DNA of 64,000 nt from Streptomyces bottropensis ATCC 25435 (lineage in GTDB: Bacteria > Actinomycetota > Actinomycetes > Streptomycetales > Streptomycetaceae), in the NCBI RefSeq assembly GCF_000383595.1, contig NZ_KB911581.1:4496496-4560495 (forward strand), written 5' to 3'. The position numbers were made by a program, and so were the translations under genes. The notes below the pieces were generated by a model. It was not told where the DNA came from and searched no databases. It saw nothing but the letters and a program-made list of their open reading frames with translations. Every line of letters begins with the position of its first letter. Positions within the stretch are counted from its first letter, which is position 1. This document shows, in pieces, positions 41,573 to 50,080 of this stretch.

Positions 41573-42763
41573 ATGCGTCTGTACCTGCTCGCCCTGAACC
41601 CCACCGACTCCGTCACCGAGGGCTTCCTGCCCGCCGCGGCCCGGCTCGGCCTGCACGTCACCGTCCTCACCGACCAGCCCGACGCCCATCGCGCCGCGTA
41701 CCCCGAGACCGAGATCCTGGAGTGCGACGTACGGGACCACCGTGCCGTCGTCACCCGGATCTCCACCCATCACCGGCCCGACGCGGTCTTCACCAACAGC
41801 GACCACCTGCAGACTCAGGCCGCCCTCGCCGCCCACTACTTCGGACTCCCCGGCAAGGACTGGCGGGCCACCCTGCGCGCGAAGGACAAGGGCGAGATGC
41901 GCCGCCGTCTGGCCGCCGCCGGCGCGGACACCGTCTGGTCCGCCGAGGTCGGTGACCCGGCCGGCCTCACCGGCCCGCTCGTCGCCGACGCCCCCTATCC
42001 CTGTGTCGTCAAACCCCGCGAAGGAGTCGCCAGCGAGGACGTCGTGCTCGTGACCGGCGCGGGGGACCTCGTGGCCCGCGGCAAGGAGATCCTGGCCCGG
42101 CGTCCGGGCGCCACCCTCGTCGTCGAGGAGTACCTGCCCGGCGAGCTGTACACCCTGGAGACCCTCGGCGACGGCCGGATCCGTCATGTCATCGGCGGCT
42201 TCCACACCACACTGTCCCCGTTGCCGTACTTCGTCGAGGAGCGGCTGACCTTCGTCCCGGCCCACCCCGAACCGGTCGTCGCGCAGATCCTCGCCCAACT
42301 CGACGCGCTCGGCGTCGGGTTCGGTGCCTGCCACACCGAGTTCGTGGTCCACGACGGCCGGGCCCGCATCATCGAGGTCAACTACCGTGCCATCGGCGAC
42401 CAGTGCGACCTGCTGCTCGCGCGGCTCCTGGACCTGCCGCTCTTCGACCACATCCTCCGCACCCACCTCGGCGAGCCACTGCCCGCCGACCTGGGCATCG
42501 GACGCGAGGGCGCGGCCCGCCTGGACTACCCCTGCGCCGACCGGGCCGGCACCCTCGTCGCCGCACCCGGCCCGACCGAACTCGACGTCGACGGCGTACA
42601 TCTGACCTACCGTCCGCTGCGCCGGACCGGCGAACACCACGACCTGTACCGGACCAACCGCGACTACCTCGGCGTCCTCCACGCCACCGGCACCTCCCAG
42701 GAGACCGTCGACCGGGTCGCGGCGGACTTCCTCGCCGCCCAGCGCTGGGAGATCCAGCCATGA
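41573..42763 (+). CDS. ATP-grasp ligase (PvsA-like) of siderophore synthesis
   Basis: The 396-residue ATP-grasp protein has a Rossmann-like N-terminus (RLYLLALNPTDSV), KDKGEMRRRLAAAG, the nucleotide-binding PCVVKPREGVASEDVVLV and VVEEYLPGELYT, and the metal site in HTEFVVHDGRARIIEVNYR. In vibrioferrin clusters the equivalent PvsA joins an amino acid to an acid precursor. The ATG start has no strong ribosome site; a GTG four codons upstream is possible. It is first in a four-gene operon. Confidence 0.85.
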   Translation: MRLYLLALNPTDSVTEGFLPAAARLGLHVTVLTDQPDAHRAAYPETEILECDVRDHRAVVTRISTHHRPDAVFTNSDHLQTQAALAAHYFGLPGKDWRATLRAKDKGEMRRRLAAAGADTVWSAEVGDPAGLTGPLVADAPYPCVVKPREGVASEDVVLVTGAGDLVARGKEILARRPGATLVVEEYLPGELYTLETLGDGRIRHVIGGFHTTLSPLPYFVEERLTFVPAHPEPVVAQILAQLDALGVGFGACHTEFVVHDGRARIIEVNYRAIGDQCDLLLARLLDLPLFDHILRTHLGEPLPADLGIGREGAARLDYPCADRAGTLVAAPGPTELDVDGVHLTYRPLRRTGEHHDLYRTNRDYLGVLHATGTSQETVDRVAADFLAAQRWEIQP

Positions 42764-44619
42764 ACACCGCCACCCACCTCACGCCCGCCGCCACCGAGCA
42801 CGCGCCCGCCGCTACCGAGCACGGGCCCCCCGAGAGCGCTCACGCGCCCGCCGCCCGCCCCACCTCCGACGCCCCCGCGCACACCGCCGAAGCGGCACTC
42901 CTCACCCGCGTGCTCGGCGCCCTGCTCCGCGAGGACGTCGTCGGCCTGCGCTCCCGCAGCACCCTCGTGCACCACCCCGACGGCCCCTGGCTCCGCCTGC
43001 CCGCCGCTGCCGACGCCCTCCTGATGCCTGTCGCCGAGGACGGCTTCCAGCACACCCACGCCGCCCGACTGCCGCTGCTCGTCCGGGAGTCGGACGGCAC
43101 GCGCCTCGTCACCTGCGGCTCCGTCCTCGCCGCGCTGCGCGACCTCGCCGAGCCCGTCGACCGCGCCGGCTTCGACGCCTTCGCCGAGGAGTGCCGCCAG
43201 ACCCTCGCCACGATGTTGCTGCACGAGGCGACGGCGCAGGAGACCGCGGACGGCCTCACCGACCTGTACGGCGCCGACCCCGCCGACTGGACGGGCCTGC
43301 GCGCCGGCCTCGCCTACGACACCCTCGCCGCCCGCCTCGACCACCCGGTCTACCCGACGGCACGCGGCCGCTCCGGCCTCGACGAGGAACAACTGCGGCT
43401 CTACGCGCCGGAGTTCCACCCGAGCTTCCCGCTTCGGTGGCTCGCCCTGCCCCGGGAGTCCGTCTCCGTGACCGGGGACCTCCCCGACGGCTGGCCCACC
43501 CCCTCCGGGCTCGGTCTCGCCGGCCTCGACCCCACCCATGTCACCCTGCCCGTGCACCCGTCGACCGTCGGCGCGCCTCTCGACGCGGCCCTGCGCGAGG
43601 CGGGACTCGCCGGCCGTGCCGTACTCGCCGACCGGCCGTACCTCTCGGTCGTCCCCACCCTGTCGATGCGTACGGTCGCCCCGGCCGCCGCTCCCGCGCT
43701 GCACCTCAAACTGCCGCTGGCGACCGCCACCCTGGGCCTGCGCAACAAGCGGTCCATCAAGCCCGGCACGCTCGCCGACGGCGCCGCCGGACAGCGGCTG
43801 CTGGCGGCGGTGACCGACCGCGAGCCCCGCTTCCGGGGCCGGGTGCTGCACGCCGACGAGTCGGTGTACGCGCACGCCGGTCACGAGATGCTCGCCGTGC
43901 TGTGCCGCCGCCTCCCGGCGGACCTCGACGACGCGGCCGTCGTCCCCATGGCCGCCCTCCTCGCCCCGGCACCCGGCGGGCGACTGGTCCTCGACCACCT
44001 CGCCGACCGCTTCCACGGCGGTGACCCGATCGCGCTGCTGGACGCCGTGCTCACCCTGCTGTTCGACTGGCAGACCACGCTCTTCGGCTACGGCATCGCG
44101 CTGGAGTCGCACCAGCAGAACGTCTCCCTGGTCCTCGGCCCCGCCCCCGCCGAGCTGCGGTTGCTGCTGAAGGACAACGACGGTCCGCGCGTCGACCGCG
44201 TCCGCCTGGCCGCCGCGTTCGGCGCACGCGAAGGGGAGGGCGGCGGCACCTGGGGCTTCGACGACGCCCGCACCTTCACCCCCGACGACCGCGCGGTGAC
44301 CGATGTCTTCACCACCATCACGGTCCACCTGTGCGCCGGGGCCTACGCGTTCGGCCTCGCCCGGCACGGCCGCGCCCCGCTGCCGGAACTGCTGAGCCTC
44401 GTACGGGAGCGGCTCGCCGAGGCCGTCAACCGCCTCGGCGGTGACGCGGCGGCCGTACTGCGCGCGCGGGTGCTGCACGCCCCCGAGCTGCCGGTGAAGG
44501 CGATGGTGACCGCCGGGACCCTGCTGAGCAAGGAGCGGTCGGGCGCCGCCGACATCAACAAGCACTACACCACCGGCCCCAACTACCTGCTCAGGCCGTC
44601 GCCGTCGCCGCCGGAGTGA
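42760..44619 (+). CDS. NIS siderophore synthetase 1 (IucA/IucC family)
   Basis: The 619-residue protein has an Ala/Thr/Pro-rich leader of about 45 residues, then the IucA/IucC fold: PVHPSTV, LKLPLATATLGLRNKRSIKP, and the FhuF-like C-terminal part with GIALESHQQNVSLVLGP and LLLKDND. These enzymes adenylate a citrate or 2-oxoglutarate carboxylate and condense it with an amine or alcohol. The ATG overlaps the preceding stop. It corresponds in order to PvsB. Confidence 0.9.
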   Translation: MNTATHLTPAATEHAPAATEHGPPESAHAPAARPTSDAPAHTAEAALLTRVLGALLREDVVGLRSRSTLVHHPDGPWLRLPAAADALLMPVAEDGFQHTHAARLPLLVRESDGTRLVTCGSVLAALRDLAEPVDRAGFDAFAEECRQTLATMLLHEATAQETADGLTDLYGADPADWTGLRAGLAYDTLAARLDHPVYPTARGRSGLDEEQLRLYAPEFHPSFPLRWLALPRESVSVTGDLPDGWPTPSGLGLAGLDPTHVTLPVHPSTVGAPLDAALREAGLAGRAVLADRPYLSVVPTLSMRTVAPAAAPALHLKLPLATATLGLRNKRSIKPGTLADGAAGQRLLAAVTDREPRFRGRVLHADESVYAHAGHEMLAVLCRRLPADLDDAAVVPMAALLAPAPGGRLVLDHLADRFHGGDPIALLDAVLTLLFDWQTTLFGYGIALESHQQNVSLVLGPAPAELRLLLKDNDGPRVDRVRLAAAFGAREGEGGGTWGFDDARTFTPDDRAVTDVFTTITVHLCAGAYAFGLARHGRAPLPELLSLVRERLAEAVNRLGGDAAAVLRARVLHAPELPVKAMVTAGTLLSKERSGAADINKHYTTGPNYLLRPSPSPPE

Positions 44620-44660
44620 CCGCCCCGCCCCCACGTCCGCGTACCCGCTGGAGCCACCGC

Positions 44661-46373
44661 ATGCCCCCGCTCACCGACTCGCTCGGTACCACCCGTCTCC
44701 CCACCGCCGACGACGCCGTCGCCCACACCCTCCTGAACTGTCTGCTGCGCGAGGTGTCGGGCCCCGAACACCAGACCGCCGTCAGTGACGGCCACCTCCT
44801 GCTGCGCCTGCCCCGCCGCGGCCTCCTCCTCCGGGTGGCCCTGCGCCGCACCTCCCTTCTGGGCGCCCACCGCTTCACCGGCCCCGTCCACGAGCGGTCC
44901 GACACCGGCTGGACGCGGCTGGACTGGCGCCGCCTCGCCGAGTACACGCACGACGAACTGTCCCTGCGCACCGGCGTCCGCAACCCCGAGTTCCTGCACC
45001 AGGTCGACTCCGGTCACCGCACCCTCGCCACCACACTCAGTGCCCGCGAGACCGGCACACACCTCCCGCACGGGCGCCCGGACTATCTCGCCTCCGAGCA
45101 GTCCCTGCTGTTCGGCCACCGCTTCCACCCCACTCCCAAGGCCCGCACCGGCGACACCGAGGCATGGCAGTCGTACGCCCCCGAGGCCGGCGCCTCCTTC
45201 CCGCTGCGCCGCCTCGCCGTCCGCGACCACCTCATCGCCGAGGAGAGCGCCGAGGCGGGGGCCACCGACGTGCTCGACCGGGACCCCGGCGACGTCCCCG
45301 GGGGCTACCGCCCGCTGCCCGCCCACCCCTGGCAGTACGAGATGCTGCGCGGACACCGGCTGCTGCGTGCGGCGCTGGGCCGCGGCGACATCCTCGACCT
45401 GGGCCCCGGCGGCCGGGAGTACGCGGCCACCGCCTCCGTCCGCACCCTCTTCGACGGTGACGCCTTCCTGAAGTTCAGCCTCAACGTCCGTATCACCAAC
45501 TGCGTTCGCAAGAACGCCAGTTACGAACTCTCCGGCGCCGTCGCCCTCACCCGCCTCCTCGCCCCGGTCCTCACCGACCTGGAGAGCCGCTTCCCCGGCA
45601 GCGCGATGCTCCGCGAACCCGCCTACCGCAGCCTCGCCGTCCCCGGCCCCGACGGCGCCCCCGACCGGGCCCTCCTCGAAGGCTTCGGTGTGATCGTCCG
45701 CGAAGGCCTGTCCCGGCGCCTGCTGCCCGGCACCACCCCGCTGCTCGCGGCCGCCGTCGCCGACGAGTACCCGACCAGCGCCGCCCACATCTCCCGCCTT
45801 CTCGACGGTACCGGCCCCGAGACCGCCCTGACCTGGTGGAGGTCCTACCTCCGCCTCCTCCTGCCGCCGGTCCTCGCCGCCTATTTCGACCACGGGCTCG
45901 TCCTCGAACCCCACCTCCAGAACGTCCTCGTCTGCGTCGACACCGACGGCATGCCCGCCCAGGTCCTCTTCCGCGACCTGGAGGGCGCCAAGCTCGTCCC
46001 CGACCACCACACCGACGCCCTCGCGGCCCTCCCGCCCGAGGTCGCCGGCCCGATGTCGTACGACGCCCGGCGCGGCTGGGACCGCGTCGTGTACTGCCTC
46101 CTCGTCAACCACGTCGCCGAGCTCCTCGCCGCCCTCGCCGACCTGCACCCCGGGACCGAGCGCGACCTGTGGGCGGCCGTTCGCGCGACCCTGCGGACCC
46201 ACGCCGACGAGGAGGGCTGCCCGCCCCTTCTCTCCGCCCTCCTCGCCGGGGACCCGCTCCCCGCCAAGGCCAATCTGCTCACCCGCTGGGAGCGCAGGGC
46301 CGACCGCGAGGCCGGCTACGTCCGCCTGCCCTCCCCCCTCGCCGAGGACGTCCTGCGCCGGGGCGCCCGATGA
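44661..46373 (+). CDS. NIS siderophore synthetase 2 (IucA/IucC family)
   Basis: The 570-residue paralogue has the motifs GHRFHPTPKAR, PAHPWQYE, ASVRTLF, FLKFSLNVRITNCVRKN, LEPHLQNVLV and FRDLEGAK, which line the nucleotide and carboxylate sites. It corresponds to PvsD in vibrioferrin-type clusters. The ATG at 44661 has GGAG seven bases upstream; a GTG at 44616 overlapping the previous stop is the alternative. Confidence 0.9.
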   Translation: MPPLTDSLGTTRLPTADDAVAHTLLNCLLREVSGPEHQTAVSDGHLLLRLPRRGLLLRVALRRTSLLGAHRFTGPVHERSDTGWTRLDWRRLAEYTHDELSLRTGVRNPEFLHQVDSGHRTLATTLSARETGTHLPHGRPDYLASEQSLLFGHRFHPTPKARTGDTEAWQSYAPEAGASFPLRRLAVRDHLIAEESAEAGATDVLDRDPGDVPGGYRPLPAHPWQYEMLRGHRLLRAALGRGDILDLGPGGREYAATASVRTLFDGDAFLKFSLNVRITNCVRKNASYELSGAVALTRLLAPVLTDLESRFPGSAMLREPAYRSLAVPGPDGAPDRALLEGFGVIVREGLSRRLLPGTTPLLAAAVADEYPTSAAHISRLLDGTGPETALTWWRSYLRLLLPPVLAAYFDHGLVLEPHLQNVLVCVDTDGMPAQVLFRDLEGAKLVPDHHTDALAALPPEVAGPMSYDARRGWDRVVYCLLVNHVAELLAALADLHPGTERDLWAAVRATLRTHADEEGCPPLLSALLAGDPLPAKANLLTRWERRADREAGYVRLPSPLAEDVLRRGAR

Positions 46374-46387
46374 TCCAGGAGCCGTCG

Positions 46388-47578
46388 ATGACCCTGCCCA
46401 CCCCCGCCGTACGCGACCGTGTCCTGTCCCTGCCGTCCACCCGACTCCCCGCCTACGTGTACGACCTGACGGCGCTGCGCGACCACGCCGCGCAGGTGCG
46501 GGCCGCCCTCCCCGACCGGGTCGAGCTGTACTACGCGGCCAAGGCCAACCCCGAGCCGGAGATCCTGGCCGCGCTCGGTCCGTACGTCGACGGCTACGAG
46601 GTGTCCTCCGGCGGTGAACTCGCCCACGTGGCGCGGGCCGTACCGGACAGAGCGCTGGCTTTCGGCGGCCCCGGCAAGACCCCGGACGAGATCCGGACCG
46701 CCCTGGAGCGGGGCGTCGCGCGCTTCCACGTCGAGAGCGAGCACGAGCTGCGGATGCTCGGCGAGCTGGCACGCCGGGTGGCACCGGCCGGGCCCGTCGG
46801 GGTACTGCTCCGCTTCAACCTCGCGGTGGCGGACGGCTCGCTCGCGGGCAGCTCACTCGCGATGGGCGGCCGGCCCACCCCCTTCGGCCTGGACCCGACC
46901 CGGGCGGCGGACGTACTGCGCCCGCTCACCGACGGCACCTACCCGCACCTCGAACCGCTGGGCGTCCACGCCCACCTGGCGAGCGGGCTCGACGCCCCCG
47001 AACTGCTCCTCCTCGCCCGCTCGATCGTCGAATGGGCGACGGCACTGGACGTACCGCCGCGCGAGGTGAACGTCGGCGGCGGCATGGCCGTCGACTACAC
47101 GAGCCCCGAGAGCCGATTCGACTGGAAGCAGTACGGCGAAGGCCTCGCCCGGCTCGCCGACAAGCACCCGGAACTGACACTGCGCATCGAACCCGGGCGG
47201 GCCCTCACCGCCTACTGCGGCTGGTACGCCACCGAGGTGCTCGACGTGAAGCACAGCCACGGGGAGGAGTTCGCCGTGGTCAGGGGCGGCACCCACCATC
47301 TGCGCACCCCGGCGACCAAGGGCCACGACCAGCCGTGCTCGGTGCTGCCGGTGGCGCGGTGGCCGCACTCGTGGCCGCGCCCGGCGGCACAGGGGGAGCG
47401 CGTCAGCCTCGCCGGGCAGCTGTGCACCCCGAAGGACCTCCTCGCGCGCCGGGTGCACGCGCCGGGGCTGCGGGCGGGGGACCGGGTCGCCTTCGCCCTC
47501 GCGGGCGCCTACGCCTGGAACATCTCGCACCACGACTTCCTGATGCACCCCCACCCTGGCTTCCACTTCGTCGCCTGA
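46388..47578 (+). CDS. PLP-dependent decarboxylase (PvsE-like, fold III)
   Basis: The 396-residue protein of the diaminopimelate/ornithine decarboxylase family has the PLP lysine in YYAAKANPEPEIL (Lys52), HAHLASGLD, NVGGGMAVDYT, EPGRALTAYCG and a C-terminal NISHHDFLMHPHP. In vibrioferrin synthesis PvsE removes CO2 from the serine-derived part to leave ethanolamine; in staphyloferrin B SbnH does a similar job. The ATG at 46388 has AGGAG six bases upstream; an ATG at 46370 overlaps the previous stop. Confidence 0.88.
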   Translation: MTLPTPAVRDRVLSLPSTRLPAYVYDLTALRDHAAQVRAALPDRVELYYAAKANPEPEILAALGPYVDGYEVSSGGELAHVARAVPDRALAFGGPGKTPDEIRTALERGVARFHVESEHELRMLGELARRVAPAGPVGVLLRFNLAVADGSLAGSSLAMGGRPTPFGLDPTRAADVLRPLTDGTYPHLEPLGVHAHLASGLDAPELLLLARSIVEWATALDVPPREVNVGGGMAVDYTSPESRFDWKQYGEGLARLADKHPELTLRIEPGRALTAYCGWYATEVLDVKHSHGEEFAVVRGGTHHLRTPATKGHDQPCSVLPVARWPHSWPRPAAQGERVSLAGQLCTPKDLLARRVHAPGLRAGDRVAFALAGAYAWNISHHDFLMHPHPGFHFVA

Positions 47579-47640
47579 CTCCCGTTCGCCCCGCCAGGCA
47601 ACCCGATCGCCCGCCCGGCCCCTCTGGTGGAGTGTGACCG

Positions 47641-47669
47641 TTGACAGGCGGGCAGGCCGGGCGCAGACT
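47641..47669 (+). promoter_or_regulatory. Likely pobA promoter
   Basis: TTGACA (47641-47646) and CAGACT (47664-47669) are separated by 17 bp, a good vegetative promoter spacing. An inverted repeat GTGAA-N6-TTCAC at 47685-47700, just downstream, is a possible regulator site. Confidence 0.5.
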
Positions 47670-47764
47670 CATGCGCACAACATAGTGAAGCAAATTTCAC
47701 CTGACGAACAAGCTCGGGACCCGGGGACGGGACGCGGCTCGTCCTCAACGACGAGGAGTACTCA

Positions 47765-48955
47765 ATGCACACCACTGTCGGCATCATCGGCGGCGGCCCG
47801 GCAGGGCTGCTGCTGGCCCGTCTGCTGCACAACGCGGGAATCGACAGTGTGGTTCTGGAACGCAAGGACCGCGCCTACGTCGAGCAGCGCCAGCGCGCCG
47901 GAATCCTGGAGCAGGCCACCGTCGACGTGCTGCGCTCGGCCGGCGCGGGGGCCCGGCTGGACGCCGAGGGCATCCCTCACGACGGCATCGAACTGCGCTT
48001 CGACGGCCGCGCCCACCGCGTCGACTTCCCCGAACTGACCGGCGGGCGCCGGGTGTGGGTCTACGCCCAGACCGAGGTCGTCAAGGACCTCATCGCCCTC
48101 CAGCTCACCGGCGGCGGCCCCCTGCTGTTCGAGGCCGAGGTGCACGCGGTGGAGGGCGCCGACAGCGACCGCCCGTCGATCCGTTACACCCACGAGGGCC
48201 GCGAGCAGGTCCTGACCTGCGACTACGTGGTCGGCTGCGACGGCTTCCACGGTGTGGCCCGCGACGCCGTCCCGGCCGGCGTGCGCACGACGTACGAGCG
48301 GACCTACCCCTACTCCTGGCTGGGCATCCTCGCCGACGCCCCGCCCGTCTACGACGAGCTGATCTACGCCCACTCCGAGCGCGGCTTCGCGCTGGCGAGC
48401 ATGCGGTCGCCGTCCGTGAGCCGCCTCTACCTCCAGGTCCCGAACGGCACGGACCCGGCCGACTGGTCCGACGAGCGCATCTGGGACGAGCTGGACGCCC
48501 GCCTCGCGCTCACCGCCCACCCCGGCTGGCGGCTCAAGCGCGGGCCCGTCACCTCCAAGGCCGTCCTCCCGATGCGCAGCCACGTCACGGAGCCGATGCG
48601 CTACGGCCGGGTGTTCCTGGCCGGCGACGCCGCGCACATCGTGCCGCCCACCGGCGCCAAGGGGCTGAACCTGGCCGCCACCGACGTCATCGTGCTGGCC
48701 CGCGCCTTCGCCCGGCTCAGGGAGACCGGGGCGACCGAGCTGCTCGACGCCTACTCGGACACCTGTCTGCGCCGGGTCTGGCGGGCCGAGCACTTCTCCT
48801 ACTTCATGACCACGACCCTGCACGCGGACCCGGACCAGTCCCCGTTCGAGACCAGGCTCCAGCTCTCGCAGCTCGACCGGGTCGCCACCTCGCGCCACGC
48901 GGCGACCGAACTGGCGGAGAACTACACGGGGCTGTCGCTGGAGGCCGATTCCTGA
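47765..48955 (+). CDS. pobA: 4-hydroxybenzoate 3-monooxygenase
   Basis: This 396-residue flavoprotein hydroxylase has the FAD motif GIIGGGPAGLLLARLLH, ERKDRAYVEQRQRAGILEQ, the second FAD/NADPH motif VVGCDGFHGVARDAVP and RVFLAGDAAHIVPPTGAKGLNLAATD. The product, protocatechuate, enters the beta-ketoadipate pathway. The ATG follows GAGGAG. No pca genes are in the window. A 28-bp hairpin terminator follows. Confidence 0.95.
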   Translation: MHTTVGIIGGGPAGLLLARLLHNAGIDSVVLERKDRAYVEQRQRAGILEQATVDVLRSAGAGARLDAEGIPHDGIELRFDGRAHRVDFPELTGGRRVWVYAQTEVVKDLIALQLTGGGPLLFEAEVHAVEGADSDRPSIRYTHEGREQVLTCDYVVGCDGFHGVARDAVPAGVRTTYERTYPYSWLGILADAPPVYDELIYAHSERGFALASMRSPSVSRLYLQVPNGTDPADWSDERIWDELDARLALTAHPGWRLKRGPVTSKAVLPMRSHVTEPMRYGRVFLAGDAAHIVPPTGAKGLNLAATDVIVLARAFARLRETGATELLDAYSDTCLRRVWRAEHFSYFMTTTLHADPDQSPFETRLQLSQLDRVATSRHAATELAENYTGLSLEADS

Positions 48956-49002
48956 CCGGGCGGTGGCGAGCGCTCGGCGGTGGGCATCGCCGGCGCGACC
49001 GC

Positions 49003-49064
49003 GCGAACGCCGAGGGGCGTGGCGTCGAACGAATCTGTTCGACGCCACGCCCCTCGGCGTTCGC
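49003..49064. terminator. 28-bp perfect hairpin, bidirectional terminator
   Basis: Arms 49003-49030 and 49037-49064 pair perfectly over 28 bp around the loop GAATCT. It separates convergent pobA and the DUF6479-like gene, ten bases from the latter's stop. Confidence 0.9.
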
Positions 49065-49073
49065 TGGGGGTCG

Positions 49074-49436
49074 TCAGTGCGCGCCCAGGCCGCCACTGCC
49101 GAAGCCGCCGCTGCTGTTCTTGCTCCAGCGGGGCCGCTCCTTGTCCGGGCTCGGCCGGGTCCCCTGGTTGCCGTGCACCTCGTAGGGCGTCAGCCGGCGG
49201 TCGCTCTGGGGGATCTCGTCTGGCTCGCGGTTCAGCTGCTCCTCACGGACGGGGCCGCCCTCGGGGATTTGGGGCTGCTCGTCGGGGCGCGGTCGGCGCG
49301 GCTCACGAGCGCGTACGCGGGCGCCCAGCCACAGGGCGCCGATGAGCATGGCGACCACCACGAGGCCTGCCACGAACGGGGCGGCACCGGCCAGTACGCT
49401 TCGTTCTGCGGCTATATCAGTCCATTCCATGTTCAT
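49074..49436 (-). CDS. DUF6479-like single-span membrane protein
   Basis: The 120-residue protein begins with a short extracytoplasmic stretch, one span (AGLVVVAMLIGALWLGARV), then a polar Arg/Pro/Glu-rich tail with PEGGPVREEQLNREPDEIP, ending GGFGSGGLG. This matches the Streptomyces-restricted family DUF6479 as I know it; function is unknown. Start is one of two nearby ATGs (49436 or 49430). Confidence 0.75.
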   Translation of the reverse strand: MNMEWTDIAAERSVLAGAAPFVAGLVVVAMLIGALWLGARVRAREPRRPRPDEQPQIPEGGPVREEQLNREPDEIPQSDRRLTPYEVHGNQGTRPSPDKERPRWSKNSSGGFGSGGLGAH

Positions 49437-49598
49437 AAGGGATGAATACCCCCAATATGTCGAGTGAACCGGTCCGCTTCGAACGGCTCGTGCCCGGGTG
49501 CCCTGTCCGGACTCCCGGAAACGGACCCCCCGAACCGCGTCCCGGGCGGATCCCGGTGGCCCGTGTTTGGTGCGAGGGGCACCGGCTACCCGCCCGGG

Positions 49599-49976
49599 GT
49601 GACCACGACGACGACATCCCAGCAGGAACTCATCCAATTCCTCGAGGACCGCTTCGCCTGTGCGCAGGCGTGCACCGAATGCGCACGGGCGTGCGCGCTA
49701 CGGGCGAGCCTCGCCGATCCCGACGGGCCCGAGGCTCAGGAGAAGATGCGCCGCAAGGCCATCATGTGCGCGGAGGTGTGCGACGCCACGTGCCGGGCGC
49801 TCTCGGAGGAGGCCAACCTCGACGAGGCGGGCATCCGCCTCCAGGTGGAGTGGTGCCGCACCGTCGCCCTGGAGTGCGCACGCGTCTTCGACGATTCTCC
49901 CGGAGCCCACGACGGCGCCAAGGCCTGCCGGGAGTGCGCCCAGGCCTGCACGGACTTCCTCACCACCCTCCGCTGA
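49599..49976 (+). CDS. Cys-rich four-helix protein (DUF326/Csp-like)
   Basis: The product (about 125 residues) has cysteines in helical repeats: CAQACTECARAC, CAEVCDATC, WCRTVALEC and CRECAQAC. This is the pattern of the DUF326 four-helix bundle family, which includes cytosolic copper storage proteins. Copper binding is inferred from the family. No signal peptide is present. The GTG start has a weak ribosome site. Confidence 0.85.
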   Translation: MTTTTTSQQELIQFLEDRFACAQACTECARACALRASLADPDGPEAQEKMRRKAIMCAEVCDATCRALSEEANLDEAGIRLQVEWCRTVALECARVFDDSPGAHDGAKACRECAQACTDFLTTLR

Positions 49977-50023
49977 GCACCCGGGTGGCGGAAATGGCCC
50001 CCGCCTCCGCTCTTCCCCATTAC

Positions 50024-50037
50024 TGGAACACGTTCTA
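50024..50037 (+). promoter_or_regulatory. KstR-type box before acyl-CoA dehydrogenase gene
   Basis: TGGAACACGTTCTA fits the KstR consensus TnnAACnnGTTnnA at every fixed position and lies 44 bp before the GTG start. KstR represses sterol-catabolism genes in actinobacteria until a sterol CoA-thioester appears. Confidence 0.6.
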
Positions 50038-50080
50038 GCGTGTGCGCCGTCAGGTCGGCCTTGGGGAGCCTGGAGGCGCC

